From contig JAIXSZ010000078.1 of the NCBI GenBank assembly GCA_027484425.1, positions 1 through 54,904 on the forward strand: a stretch of DNA of 54,904 nt. Direction: 5' to 3'. Source of the stretch: Sphingobacteriales bacterium (GTDB lineage Bacteria; Bacteroidota; Bacteroidia; Chitinophagales; Chitinophagaceae). Under the pieces are notes generated by a model. It did no database searches and was not told the origin of the DNA. It saw only the letters and a list, made by a program, of their open reading frames with translations. A program made the position numbers and the translations under genes. Below, one piece after another: positions 8,849 through 18,820 of this stretch (position 1 is its first letter; the number at the start of each line of letters is the position of its first letter).

Positions 8849-9700
8849 ATGAAATGTGTTCTTCTGTATTTTATAGCTTTTTGCCCTTTTGTGGTTTATT
8901 GTCAAGAAATAAGCAATACTAATTTTGGCAATTCTTACAAAAAAGGGTATAACATCTTTACTTTGTCCTATTCAGGACAATATTACAAAGACAATAAAAG
9001 TGTAAGATATAACAATCCGACTTTGCATAACTCTATACTACCAGAAAACACTATTGGGCATAACTGGGCGGGACAATATGAAAGAGTTACTCGACATGGA
9101 CTTGTACTAAGTCTTGGATTATCCCGTGGAGTAAGGAATTACAATATATCCGTTTACCAAGACCTATCAAACTATGACAATGAAGCTCTAAATTCACTTA
9201 AAAACGCTTTTTTTAGCGATAATACCACACTTGCTGCTAAATATTGGGGATATAGATTAATGCTTGGTTACAAAAAGCAACTTAGCACTAAAATATCAGT
9301 GACGGGTAAGGTAGGAATTGAATTTAAAACCTTTCGTAATGGATTATGGGATAATTCCGAATACAATATAGCGTATCAAACAGATGACGGGTTGACACAG
9401 AAAAGATCTGAATTTGTTAATCTTGAAAAAAAATTTGGCGATAATTTTGAAGACATTTCTAATTCTAGAATAAATACATTCGAGTTTTATTTAGGAGTAG
9501 AAAGATATATCAATATGAGGTTTTTAAAGAATATTACAATAGGGTTCGAAGCAAATAGAAATTGGTGGATGTGGCTAAATGATGGAGAAATGATTATATT
9601 CTCGAAAAAATCATTTGGAGAAAATATGTCAAAATCAGGTACATTTTACGACAGAAATATTTCTTTTGGTTTGCGCATTGGTGTTGGGATTTGGCGATAA
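8849..9700 (+). CDS. Exported protein, probably a small outer-membrane barrel
   Basis: A 283-residue protein with a signal peptide ending near VVYCQ. The mature part alternates aromatic and polar residues in strand-like stretches (NIFTLSYSGQYYKD, GLVLSLGLSRG, ISFGLRIGVGIW) and ends in an aromatic-containing strand, which fits an outer-membrane beta-barrel. I cannot name the family. It is AT-rich like the gene before it and is the last of a three-gene plus-strand run. A possible role is anchoring or export of the two upstream products, but nothing in the sequence proves that. Confidence 0.7.
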   Translation: MKCVLLYFIAFCPFVVYCQEISNTNFGNSYKKGYNIFTLSYSGQYYKDNKSVRYNNPTLHNSILPENTIGHNWAGQYERVTRHGLVLSLGLSRGVRNYNISVYQDLSNYDNEALNSLKNAFFSDNTTLAAKYWGYRLMLGYKKQLSTKISVTGKVGIEFKTFRNGLWDNSEYNIAYQTDDGLTQKRSEFVNLEKKFGDNFEDISNSRINTFEFYLGVERYINMRFLKNITIGFEANRNWWMWLNDGEMIIFSKKSFGENMSKSGTFYDRNISFGLRIGVGIWR

Positions 9701-9787
9701 GTAGGGGATGAACTACCGTTGTTCTAGTTGTAATTTGCAGCAGCCACACACGCATTAATTATAAGGTGATTTAATGTATTTTTGTTC

Positions 9788-9836
9788 GCAAGTGGAAAAC
9801 ACTTGCATGAGAATAGACACAAGTGAAAAAACACTT
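9788..9836. repeat. Twin small hairpins between convergent genes
   Basis: GCAAGTG and CACTTGC (9788-9794 with 9800-9806) form one hairpin. AAGTG and CACTT (9821-9825 with 9832-9836) form a second with the same core. They lie between convergent genes and could act as terminators, though no clear T run follows. Confidence 0.5.
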
Positions 9837-9858
9837 ACGCTAAATGGGGCTGCACACC

Positions 9859-11691
9859 CTACTCCTTCACCACCTTACCCACCCACACATCATTTACACG
9901 CACCATATACAGCCCAGGTGGAAGCATATCAATAGCCACAGTATAGCTGGTAGCATGTGGCACATAGCGCATCAGCTCTTGCCCTTGCATATTGCTTATA
10001 GCCACACTACGCATACGTTCACCAGCCATTATTGTTACTTGTTTATTAGCGGGGTTAGGATACACATACACACCACCCATCACACCCACACCTCGCACAC
10101 CAGTACTACTATCACTTACATAGTGCGGCGCAGATGTAGTACTGTCATAGCAACTCATATCAGTTGGAGGCAATAATGTTGCGTATATACTGTCAACATC
10201 CCAAATTTTCATGTAAGAAACTTCTGGCAATGACGTTGTAGAAAACAAACTACCACGATTATACCATTTTATTGAATAGCCAGATGTTAACCCAGTTACA
10301 GTAGCATACAAAGTTACAATGCTACCCAAAGAGGCGGTTGTGCTTCCAAGTATGTGAATCCCAGTTGAAACTGAACCATGCACAATTTTTATAGTATTAC
10401 TTTCCAATAAACTAACATTACACATATTTTCTACTACACACTTTATACTATCTCCATCTAATGGTATGTATTCATAAGTACTATTCGTCTCACCAGGAAC
10501 TAAAGAACCATTTTTGTACCACTTATATGTTGGATAACCATTGGATATATTTGCTTTAAACGTCACAGGGGCTCCAATGCAAATAGTATCATTGGGGTAA
10601 GCAGAAACAGTCACATACGAGGGAATAGGAGTAGTAGAATAATTGATTTTGCGAATTCTATTATTGCCAAAGTCAGACAAATAAATATTGTTACGATAAT
10701 CTATATCTACATCTCTTGGAAATCTTAATTGTGAAGATATTGGGTGAGAACCATCACCACTAAACCCAATAACACCAGTACCTGCAATGGTATGAGTAAA
10801 ACCAAAAGTATCAACTTTTATTATTCTATGATTTGTATTACACGCTAAGTAGATACTGCCAGTATCATCAATCTTAATGTCAAAAGGATTCATAGAGCAA
10901 CTAGTAGCTGATAGCCCATCGCCTGAATAAGAACCAATAGCTAATCCAGTACCAGCTATTCTTCTTATTAACCCTGTATTTATATCTACCTTTCTTACAG
11001 AACCAACATTATCAATAAAATAGAAATTACCAATTTTATCCACAGCAACACCTAACGGATAATCCATGTTTGCATTAGTTGCAGGAATCCCATCAATGGT
11101 AGCACCGCTTATACCAGTTCCAGCGACAGTAGAGATAATACCAGAGTTGTTTACTTTGCGAATCCTTTTTTTGTCCCCCAAATACATGTTACCATATCTA
11201 TCCCACGCTATCCCTCCCCCTACTGTTGATGCAGCTGTAGCAGGCCCTCCATCACCAGTGCAATCATTAATTCCATTGCCAACAATTGTGGTTATTATGC
11301 CAGTTTGTCTGTCTACTTTCCTAATTCTAGCATACACGCCTATATATAAATTACCAACACTATCTAAAGTCAAATAAGTTGGAGAATTCAACATAGCAGT
11401 GGTTGCTAGGATAGAATCTCCGTTGTATCCAGCAACACCAGTACCAGCGATAGTAGAAATAAGACCAGTAAATGCATCAACTTTAATAACTTTATGTACA
11501 GCGCTTTCGGAAATATACACATTGCCACAATTATCGATTGCAATTTTGGACGAATTCAAGAGTTGCGCATTTGTAGCTAACAATCCGTCACTTGGGCTTA
11601 TTGTGCCTCCACCTGCTATTGTAGTGATAATTTGGGCATTCAATACATTAGAAGCCAACATTAAATAAAATATTAGTCTACAATATAACAT
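9859..11691 (-). CDS. Secreted NHL-repeat protein with T9SS sorting domain
   Basis: A 610-residue exported protein. A signal peptide (MLYCRLIFYLMLASNVLNAQ) is followed by NHL-type beta-propeller repeats recognisable by recurring TIAGTG and GDGxxAT blocks up to about residue 335. Two Ig-like or PKD-like segments follow (KWYKNGSLVPG and KWYNRGSLF). The last ~75 residues are a type IX secretion C-terminal domain beginning VYPNPANKQVTI and ending KVVKE. Such proteins are exported by the Por machinery and act outside the cell, often in adhesion. The frame extends to 11730, but that part lies inside a repeat element, so I chose 11691. It is convergent with the preceding three-gene run. Confidence 0.88.
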   Translation of the reverse strand: MLYCRLIFYLMLASNVLNAQIITTIAGGGTISPSDGLLATNAQLLNSSKIAIDNCGNVYISESAVHKVIKVDAFTGLISTIAGTGVAGYNGDSILATTAMLNSPTYLTLDSVGNLYIGVYARIRKVDRQTGIITTIVGNGINDCTGDGGPATAASTVGGGIAWDRYGNMYLGDKKRIRKVNNSGIISTVAGTGISGATIDGIPATNANMDYPLGVAVDKIGNFYFIDNVGSVRKVDINTGLIRRIAGTGLAIGSYSGDGLSATSCSMNPFDIKIDDTGSIYLACNTNHRIIKVDTFGFTHTIAGTGVIGFSGDGSHPISSQLRFPRDVDIDYRNNIYLSDFGNNRIRKINYSTTPIPSYVTVSAYPNDTICIGAPVTFKANISNGYPTYKWYKNGSLVPGETNSTYEYIPLDGDSIKCVVENMCNVSLLESNTIKIVHGSVSTGIHILGSTTASLGSIVTLYATVTGLTSGYSIKWYNRGSLFSTTSLPEVSYMKIWDVDSIYATLLPPTDMSCYDSTTSAPHYVSDSSTGVRGVGVMGGVYVYPNPANKQVTIMAGERMRSVAISNMQGQELMRYVPHATSYTVAIDMLPPGLYMVRVNDVWVGKVVKE

Positions 11692-11727
11692 TATAATGTG
11701 TATTTTGAGGCTATACAATATATACGG

Positions 11728-11798
11728 CACTTTCTCGTTCTTCTAGAGTTCCGAAGGATATCCGGAACTGCCAATAAAATTCCATCTCCCGAACGCAT
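11728..11798 (+). repeat. Hairpin repeat family, copy C
   Basis: AGTTCCG pairs with CGGAACT (11747-11753 with 11763-11769). The tail GAACTGCCAATAAAA and then CTCCCGAACGC is shared with copies A (40736-40806) and B (42782-42850). The stem bases differ from A and B while the pairing is kept. Confidence 0.7.
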
Positions 11799-11894
11799 TC
11801 ACTTTCCTAATGCTAAATAAATGCACTGTAAATTAAAATTACTACAAATCACCCAAAATCACAGGTCAATTAATAGCATATTTCTTTTAAAATA

Positions 11895-11917
11895 ACAAAA
11901 CCGGAAATGGGGTTTGT
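11895..11917 (-). terminator. Possible terminator of the exopolysaccharide unit
   Basis: On the minus strand ACAAACCC can pair imperfectly with GGTTTTGT and is followed by a TTATTTT run. The stem is weak and bulged. Confidence 0.35.
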
Positions 11918-12017
11918 ATAAAAAATGATAATCTCGCTAGTTCCATTTCTAGCATTTCACTAACATCAAATATTCCCTGATTTTACACCTACCCGAAATA
12001 TCACCTCCATTCACCCT

Positions 12018-14261
12018 CTACTGCACATACACCTCACTACAAGCTATCATAGGTTTTTTGTTGTCGCGGGCACGCCATACGGGTAATGCGGTGAGGTTAG
12101 TAGCTGTTACCTTTATATACCTTGCCTTGGCTTTAGCCTCGGCAGCATAGGTTTTTATTAGTTTTTCATAGCGTTCTTCTCCCTCTGGTGTATCAAAAGC
12201 TGCAAATGGTTTGTAGTTAGTACCATCTTCCGATACCTCTACCGTTAGTTTAGGTGGCAGGAATATCCAGTGGCGAGGGTCGTCTAAGAATACGAGTTTA
12301 ATGCCATTCATGTTTTTGGCAGTGCCCATATCTATAGTAGCTACCATGTCTGTGCCATAAAAGCCCAGCCAGTTGTAGCTGAAGTCAGAATATCCAGGTA
12401 TACCATCTACCAGCGTACGAGGTCCTTTGGCAGGATAATCGGAGGCATACGGAAACTGAAAAGTTACTTTTGCTCCGAGAGCAGAAGTAGGCACTACACC
12501 CGCAGCAAAAATCGCATCCCACTCCGCCTGATATTGGTCGGGGGTAAGGCCACCTTCCGATAGTTCAGTTACTTTAGCCTTTTTGCAGTTGGCCACAAAG
12601 CGGGCTACTTTTTCTTTCAGGTTGGGTTTTACAACCCACTCTCCCTTGCTGTTTTTCTCAAACACCCCAAACTTCTCAATACCATAAAAACGAGCCTGTT
12701 GCAGCACTGTGTACTCCAGTGGCAGTCTGGCACGGGCCACACGTTCAGCATACACCGGCGATGTTTCTACTGCACCCTCTGCTATATCAAACACCTGACT
12801 GTACCCATCCAGATTTTCAGGATTCAGGTAGGTGTTCCATTCATTTACCGGATTGCCGTATATGTCTAGTTTGCGCTTGCTGGTAGCCATGTTGTCATGT
12901 ACCTGACCTATGTACTGCAGCATGAACTTAGCTGACTTGCCATAATAATCTTGCAAAAACTGCTCCACCAGTTTTTTCACATCAGCCTTATCATCATTGA
13001 GTAGCTTAGCGGTAAGGTAGCTACGCAGCTCAGCCCACTCGCCATACGTGTCGCCACTACCCTGTGCAAACACCCCTTTTATTCCATTTTCTTTCAGGTA
13101 CTGCATATTGGGTTGCAGCGTCAGCAGATTGGGGAATGGAGCCAGATAATTGGTAAACTGTGTGATGTAGTCCCACACAAAAAGGTTTTTGGTAAGTGCG
13201 CCCCACTCTTTCACATCTTTACGGAATGGTGCTGCCGATGGCTCGTCTACCAAAGATTTATCTCTGTAAGCATCTATATTGCTCAGGAACACATACACAT
13301 TGCTGGCAGGTGCCAGATTGCGTGGCGCACGGTGTGTGTAGCCATACGCCAGTGTAGTGATGTACTTGTCCGGAAACTCCTTGGCTATGCGGTTTACAAA
13401 CTTTATCAGCGAGCCAGCAGGTGAGCCTTGTTCATCGTCTGTAGCCTTGCACTTGTCGCAGGTGCAGTTGCCTATGTCATCGTTAGGGCTTACCGACCAG
13501 TACACCGCATCGGGGTTGGCTGTCATTCTTATTTTCAGCTCGCTGGCTGCTATCGTAAACACATCTTCATTGCTCAGGCATAGCTGTGTGGGCTGGCGTA
13601 CACCCTTTACCAATGCATAATATTCGGGGTGTGTTTTGAAGTATTTATCTGCTGGCACTAGTTTGTTGTAAGAGTGCCCCCACAAGCCCCACAGGTCCTC
13701 AAACTGCTGTAGTTTGTTCCATTCCAGGTACTCAGGGTCGCGCGATGCAGGGTAAAAAGACTCTCTATACACAAACTGTGGTCTGCCGTCTTCTTTTAGG
13801 TCAGCAGGTATTTTCACAGTTTTCATTTCAGGCGTTATGGCTGGTGCATCAGCTATCTTTCGGCAGCCCAGATATTTTTCTACAAACGTGTATACACCGT
13901 ATATCAGCCCCTTGCCACTACCACCACATATTAGCACATCTTTACCCTTCACCTGTATGCGGTAGGCCTCAGTGGGTAGTTTGCCCAGCACCACCTGACC
14001 TTCTTTTTTGGTATGCCCTATATATATAGCACTGGGGGTAGCGTTGTCTCCTTCTTTTATAATAGGCATTTGTTTACCCGACACACGCTTTATATAATCT
14101 TGCAGCACCTTAGCCGATTTCATCTCCAGCGGTGTAGCTTCCCTAGGTACTATGATAGAGTAGGCAGAGACACCATCGTCTACTATCACCAGTTCCTGAG
14201 CAGTGCCACTACAGGCACTAATACCCACGAGCAACAGAATAAATCCGTAAATAAATTTCAT
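12018..14261 (-). CDS. DUF4838 lipoprotein, glycoside-hydrolase-like, in the exopolysaccharide unit
   Basis: A 747-residue lipoprotein. The signal ends in a lipobox-like GISAC with Cys17. Residues about 20-130 resemble the N-terminal domain of GH67 alpha-glucuronidases (YRIQVKGKDVLICGGSGKG), the central part fits DUF4838 (WSVSPNDDIGNCTCDKC, then FAQGSGDTYGEWAELRSYL), and the C-terminal ~150 residues look like an F5/8-type C carbohydrate-binding domain. Acidic residues in the centre could be catalytic, but I cannot assign them. The start lies 13 bases after the stop of the TPR/YaiO gene, so it is probably the last gene of the same operon. By analogy with PgaB, BcsZ or AlgL it could cut or modify the exported polymer. 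That role is an inference. Confidence 0.88.
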   Translation of the reverse strand: MKFIYGFILLLVGISACSGTAQELVIVDDGVSAYSIIVPREATPLEMKSAKVLQDYIKRVSGKQMPIIKEGDNATPSAIYIGHTKKEGQVVLGKLPTEAYRIQVKGKDVLICGGSGKGLIYGVYTFVEKYLGCRKIADAPAITPEMKTVKIPADLKEDGRPQFVYRESFYPASRDPEYLEWNKLQQFEDLWGLWGHSYNKLVPADKYFKTHPEYYALVKGVRQPTQLCLSNEDVFTIAASELKIRMTANPDAVYWSVSPNDDIGNCTCDKCKATDDEQGSPAGSLIKFVNRIAKEFPDKYITTLAYGYTHRAPRNLAPASNVYVFLSNIDAYRDKSLVDEPSAAPFRKDVKEWGALTKNLFVWDYITQFTNYLAPFPNLLTLQPNMQYLKENGIKGVFAQGSGDTYGEWAELRSYLTAKLLNDDKADVKKLVEQFLQDYYGKSAKFMLQYIGQVHDNMATSKRKLDIYGNPVNEWNTYLNPENLDGYSQVFDIAEGAVETSPVYAERVARARLPLEYTVLQQARFYGIEKFGVFEKNSKGEWVVKPNLKEKVARFVANCKKAKVTELSEGGLTPDQYQAEWDAIFAAGVVPTSALGAKVTFQFPYASDYPAKGPRTLVDGIPGYSDFSYNWLGFYGTDMVATIDMGTAKNMNGIKLVFLDDPRHWIFLPPKLTVEVSEDGTNYKPFAAFDTPEGEERYEKLIKTYAAEAKAKARYIKVTATNLTALPVWRARDNKKPMIACSEVYVQ

Positions 14262-14274
14262 AAACTATAATTTG

Positions 14275-17199
14275 TTAGAACCTTCGTTGCAAGGTTACAT
14301 AAATGTCGTATTGATTTCGGAAAATAGCGTCTCCCGATTTCACATTGTACCAGGTAGCATTGATAGCAAAGGTAGTAAGATAGTGAAACTCTCTTTTGTA
14401 GCCCACACCACAAGTAGTAGTCTTAAAAAAAGCTGACTGAAGTAAAAAGTAGTTCGTACTGAAATCATCGGGGGCATTACCATAACCAGCCATCGCCATG
14501 AAGTATTCAGTATGGTTGTCGCGCAGGTAATAACGTGCAGAGAAGATACCTGAGTAATAGGTGCGTTTTACCGTAGTATCTGCAAGTGTATCTACAGTAG
14601 ACAATTGCTGACGATATACTTTAAGATTCAGGTAGAAGTCATTAATCTCTCTGGCTATACCAACTACTGGAGAAATAAGATTACCCTGTACGAAACCAAA
14701 ATCAAGGTATCTGATACCCAACTCACCTGAATAACCTTTTTTAAAGCTTTTATTGATAGAGTAGCCTAATCTTAGTTTAGGAAATACATCATCATTCATA
14801 GAGTTGGGCGAGTAAGAAGCTACCGCATACGAATACCACTTAGGGCTATGATTGTAATAAGTCTCTGCATCAAACTGATAACCTGTACCCGTTAATCGCC
14901 CTGCATAATTGACCCTGAAGTTGAGTATGCCTTTTTTGATGATGCGGCTGTATTGTACTGTAGCAATGCTATTAATCTTGGGTTGGTTGCTGGCATCTAC
15001 AATTCGAGAATGTAGGTAAAAAAGACCAATTTCATTTTTAAGCCTGCGTGCATACAACAAACTGGCATAGTCTATGTGCTTTGGGTTCAATGTCATTTTG
15101 GCTAGTGTATCTGCATTGCGCCAGGCTTCTTCATATTTTTTCTGAGCCTCATAAAACTCTGCTTTCCTGTAAAGGAAGAAAGCGTTTTGGGGATACAATA
15201 ACCTACCCCTGTTCAGCAACACCATACCTGTATCATACTGCTCCATTTCATACAGCAGATTGATAGTGGTGTACAATGGTATAGTATCCTTGGGCGATAC
15301 AGATAGGGCTTCGTAATATTCTGCCAGCGCACTATCATTTTTCTTGTTCAACTGATACTCTCTACCCGAGCCCAATCTTTGCTCCATGTAGGCACTGCGG
15401 TAGCGATTATTGTAAGGATAACTTCTAAACAATGGTCCAGATATATCGTATGCAGTCTGAAACTGACGAGACTCGGCATATACCAACGATTTTCGAAACA
15501 GGAAATCTTTAGAATCGGGATAATAACGCAACCCTTGATCAACATAATACAACGCAGAATCATAGTCTCTTATGGCACTTTCTATGTTGATGATATAGTT
15601 GAGGGCGTCTACATTATCGGGTTGTTTATCTAGTACATCTTTCAGCACACGTAGCGTGTTGTAATAGTCATCATATTGCATAGCTTGCCTACCTGCTGCC
15701 AACGACTGCTCTATGAGACTTGCCAGATATTGCCTGTTTTCAGGGTGCGCCTCCAGCAAGGTTTTAGATATAGCTGCTGCTTCTGAGTATTTCTGATACC
15801 CTTCCAGCACGGCTGCTTTTTTGAATAACAGATGCTCATCATTAGGATAAAACACCAATGCTTCATCAATGGTGCGTAATGCATCATCATATCGCTTTTG
15901 CAATGAATATACGCTTATCAGGTAGTTGTTGGCTGCTACGTTTGACCTATCATAAAACAATACCGACTTCAGTGCCACTATAGCACTATCATATTCCATT
16001 TCGTTCATGTACTGCTTTGCAGCAAGCGTGCGCAGCTCCAGATAGTTAGATTTGTTTACCTCATTGGGGTTGTCTTTAAACATCCTTTCGGCTATAACTG
16101 AGGCAGCTCCATATCTTTTCAGGTTTTCTAGCACGCCTAGTTTTTTCTTTAGTAATTCATAGTCGTTAGGAGAGCTTTTCAAACCAAAATCTATCCACTG
16201 TAGCGCTTCAATATGCATACCCCGACTAAACGCCATATTGATTTCATAATTGAGTGCTTCCCTGTTAGATGGTTCACGCTCTAGTATCCCGCCAAACAAC
16301 AAGTAAGGGTCTGTGTTCATGTAAAACCTACCGGCAGTCATACGTATGTATGTATTCAGCCGCTGCACTTCACCATTTGTTGGGTATAGTTTTAATAGTT
16401 TTTCCACTACTTCTATCGCCTCTACATATCTCGACATAGCTTCGAGTATGCTTACCTTTTTCATCAGGTATTCGAAAGAGTTGGGGGTAGATAACAATGC
16501 CCTGTTAGTATAAGCCAGTGAACTCTCATAGTTGCCCGAACGAATGTCTAAGGCAAAAATAGCAGTCATCGCTTCTTTGTTCAGCGGGTCCTGCTCTAGT
16601 ACTGACTCGTAAGCGCGTTTAGCTATCTCAATATAACCCCTGTGGGAGTATTGTCGAGCTACCGATAATTTGTAGTCAAGGTATACACTTCGTATAAATG
16701 GGTCGGCAGAAAAACGATCAAAAAGATAGTCTGAGAGCCTGTTACTTTCTATCCAGTCTCCCATTTTTATGTAGATATCCAGTTTCTTCAGCAACAAGTC
16801 GCGGTCGTTAGGGAAGTATTTCAAACCCATATCTGCATACTCCAGAGCTTGCAAATAGTTACAAGCAGCAGATTCCATGTTTACCAGATAGATGTATGCA
16901 TCCCTGTACTTAGGGCTTTTTTCAATTACATAATTAAGTTCTATACGGGCACTATCTATCTTACCTGCCAGCGCGAATGCATTACCTAGCAGCAAGTGAA
17001 TATCTAGGTTTTTAGGAGATATGTCTATTGCCTTATTACACAGGTTTATCGCTTTCTGATAGTGTTTTAATTCTATTTCGCGCTTAGCCTCGTTGTAGAG
17101 GTTATCCGATGATTCTATCATTTTCAGCCACTGACCATGAGCGGTTGTGCTAGCGCAAAAAATGAAAAGAATCAATATAAACCTTTGGATGAATCTCAT
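14275..17199 (-). CDS. TPR protein with C-terminal YaiO-family outer-membrane barrel
   Basis: A 974-residue exported protein. A signal peptide ending near TAHGQ is followed by many TPR-like repeats (about residues 34-735) with the usual ALxYxxxGLxxxPND spacing. The last ~235 residues form a beta-barrel of the YaiO family, with strands such as TVQYSRIIKKG, LNFRVNYAGRL and GELGIRYLDFG, and a final LQRRF. TPR plus barrel is the same plan as PgaA and BcsC, which carry polysaccharide over the periplasm and outer membrane, but the barrel family is different. It lies 26 bases after the first GT2 and 13 bases before the DUF4838 gene, which strongly suggests joint function. Confidence 0.9.
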   Translation of the reverse strand: MRFIQRFILILFIFCASTTAHGQWLKMIESSDNLYNEAKREIELKHYQKAINLCNKAIDISPKNLDIHLLLGNAFALAGKIDSARIELNYVIEKSPKYRDAYIYLVNMESAACNYLQALEYADMGLKYFPNDRDLLLKKLDIYIKMGDWIESNRLSDYLFDRFSADPFIRSVYLDYKLSVARQYSHRGYIEIAKRAYESVLEQDPLNKEAMTAIFALDIRSGNYESSLAYTNRALLSTPNSFEYLMKKVSILEAMSRYVEAIEVVEKLLKLYPTNGEVQRLNTYIRMTAGRFYMNTDPYLLFGGILEREPSNREALNYEINMAFSRGMHIEALQWIDFGLKSSPNDYELLKKKLGVLENLKRYGAASVIAERMFKDNPNEVNKSNYLELRTLAAKQYMNEMEYDSAIVALKSVLFYDRSNVAANNYLISVYSLQKRYDDALRTIDEALVFYPNDEHLLFKKAAVLEGYQKYSEAAAISKTLLEAHPENRQYLASLIEQSLAAGRQAMQYDDYYNTLRVLKDVLDKQPDNVDALNYIINIESAIRDYDSALYYVDQGLRYYPDSKDFLFRKSLVYAESRQFQTAYDISGPLFRSYPYNNRYRSAYMEQRLGSGREYQLNKKNDSALAEYYEALSVSPKDTIPLYTTINLLYEMEQYDTGMVLLNRGRLLYPQNAFFLYRKAEFYEAQKKYEEAWRNADTLAKMTLNPKHIDYASLLYARRLKNEIGLFYLHSRIVDASNQPKINSIATVQYSRIIKKGILNFRVNYAGRLTGTGYQFDAETYYNHSPKWYSYAVASYSPNSMNDDVFPKLRLGYSINKSFKKGYSGELGIRYLDFGFVQGNLISPVVGIAREINDFYLNLKVYRQQLSTVDTLADTTVKRTYYSGIFSARYYLRDNHTEYFMAMAGYGNAPDDFSTNYFLLQSAFFKTTTCGVGYKREFHYLTTFAINATWYNVKSGDAIFRNQYDIYVTLQRRF

Positions 17200-17225
17200 T
17201 TAAATCTACATTTTTATAATAAATA

Positions 17226-18785
17226 TTAACTTCCGGTAGCAGCAGGTGCAGCCTTTTTCTTGGTAGGTTGCATACCGAAACCCTGACGCTGCATATTACC
17301 CCAAACGTGTGCTCTACCCGTAATAAAGTTGAAATAACCTTTGATGGCAAAAAACATGATAAGGGGGTGGTAAATAAAGGGCTCTAAAAACGCCATGAGA
17401 CACAAACCTATTGTTTCACCCCAGGTTTTATAGTACTTGAAGGTGATCTGATCCCACAATAGAGCCAGCGTGGTGATCATTACCGAATAGGTATACACAA
17501 ACACTATAAGGATGATGGCAAATGGCCAGTTGATTTGCCCAGTAACAATAAGGTATATGTAAAACAAGATACCTGTAAACTCTACTATAGGCGCCAGTAG
17601 CTCATACAAAAAGTTGTATGGGAAAACTATTAGCCCCAACCTGCCATAACGAGGATTACCTATTATTTTTCGGTGAATACTCATAATCTGTGCCAGACCA
17701 CGACCCCAGCGAGAACGCTGACGGCCAAATACCTTTAAGCTTGTGGGCCCTTCGGTCCAACAAAGCGTAACTGGAACATATTTAACCGAGTATTTCTTCT
17801 TGTTGTCTTTCATGTAGGCACACATACGTGTGATCATGTCCATGTCCTCCCCAAAAGACTTAGAGTCATACCCACCAGCTTTTACTGCAATCTCTTTGTC
17901 GAACATACCCAAACCACCAGAAACGTTGGGTACAGAGTTGATGAGGTCCCAGCCCATCTTACCAAGCATGTATGCTCTAATATACTCCATCTCCTGAAAA
18001 CGAGGAATAAGTCGACGAGGAGGGCGTACCCTAATCATCAAACCTTCATCCACATCACAAGAGTTCACCATTCGCAGCGTTGCGCCTGATGCTATTACCC
18101 TTCTATAATCCTCCTGTATATGCACATAACCGCATTCTTCACATGGCGACCCTACCTCTTTTACCTTGGTAGTTTCTTCATCCATAAAGGGTTTTACAAG
18201 ACGAATCAGGGTATCTTTATCCAGAATACAATCCACATCTGTACTCACATAGTACTCATACACAGATATATTAATACCTGCATTAGAGGCATCTGCCTTA
18301 CTTTTTCCATTGACCTTGTCTACAACTACTAGTTTATCGTATGCACGATTAGTAGATTTGAATATTCGCTTAATGGGTTGACAGTTAAGTCTTTCGCGAA
18401 ATGCATACTCCACATGTACCAGTTCAAACTCGTCAATAAGCTTCTCCAAGGTATCATCCGTACTACCATCATTTACAATAATTACCTCAAACTTGGGATA
18501 GTTGAAGGTAAGCAACGAACGAACATTGGAGATGATGGTCACACCTTCATTAAAAGCAGGGGCAATAACAGAAATACCGGGCGCAAGAGGAGACTCAACA
18601 ATGATATTAAAATCTATTGAGGCGTTCCTGCGCATGTAGCTCTGAATAGATATCAGCGACATAATGGCCAGTAATGCATATGCCATTAATAGAGAAGTAC
18701 CATAAATAAACACAGCGGACTGATAGAAAGCACCGATAGTGTCCCAAAAAGTACCGCCAGCAAAAAAATTATATAAAAACCTCAT
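17226..18785 (-). CDS. Processive GT2 polysaccharide synthase with CxxC insert
   Basis: A 519-residue membrane glycosyltransferase of family 2. It has an N-terminal membrane helix (about 24-48), a GT-A domain with D106 (NDGSTDD), D183/D185 (STDVDC), GED at 312-314 and Q356-RSRW, then several membrane helices from about 385. The D, DxD, (G/T)ED, QxxRW set marks processive synthases such as PgaC, chitin or hyaluronan synthase. Compared with the neighbouring paralogue it carries ~22 extra residues around 205-228 with C215-EE-C218, possibly a metal site. No PilZ domain is present. Both paralogues end in a WGNMQRxGF motif. The gene starts 35 bases after the other synthase. Confidence 0.92.
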   Translation of the reverse strand: MRFLYNFFAGGTFWDTIGAFYQSAVFIYGTSLLMAYALLAIMSLISIQSYMRRNASIDFNIIVESPLAPGISVIAPAFNEGVTIISNVRSLLTFNYPKFEVIIVNDGSTDDTLEKLIDEFELVHVEYAFRERLNCQPIKRIFKSTNRAYDKLVVVDKVNGKSKADASNAGINISVYEYYVSTDVDCILDKDTLIRLVKPFMDEETTKVKEVGSPCEECGYVHIQEDYRRVIASGATLRMVNSCDVDEGLMIRVRPPRRLIPRFQEMEYIRAYMLGKMGWDLINSVPNVSGGLGMFDKEIAVKAGGYDSKSFGEDMDMITRMCAYMKDNKKKYSVKYVPVTLCWTEGPTSLKVFGRQRSRWGRGLAQIMSIHRKIIGNPRYGRLGLIVFPYNFLYELLAPIVEFTGILFYIYLIVTGQINWPFAIILIVFVYTYSVMITTLALLWDQITFKYYKTWGETIGLCLMAFLEPFIYHPLIMFFAIKGYFNFITGRAHVWGNMQRQGFGMQPTKKKAAPAATGS

Positions 18786-18820
18786 CCGTGTTTCTGATTA
18801 CCAGATATTATTAAGTATTG

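Larger units (their letters stand above)
11692..12017. other. Gene-free stretch before the exopolysaccharide unit
   Basis: It contains hairpin repeat copy C at its left side and a possible terminator for the minus-strand unit at 11895-11917. The remainder is AT-rich without a supported gene. Confidence 0.6.
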
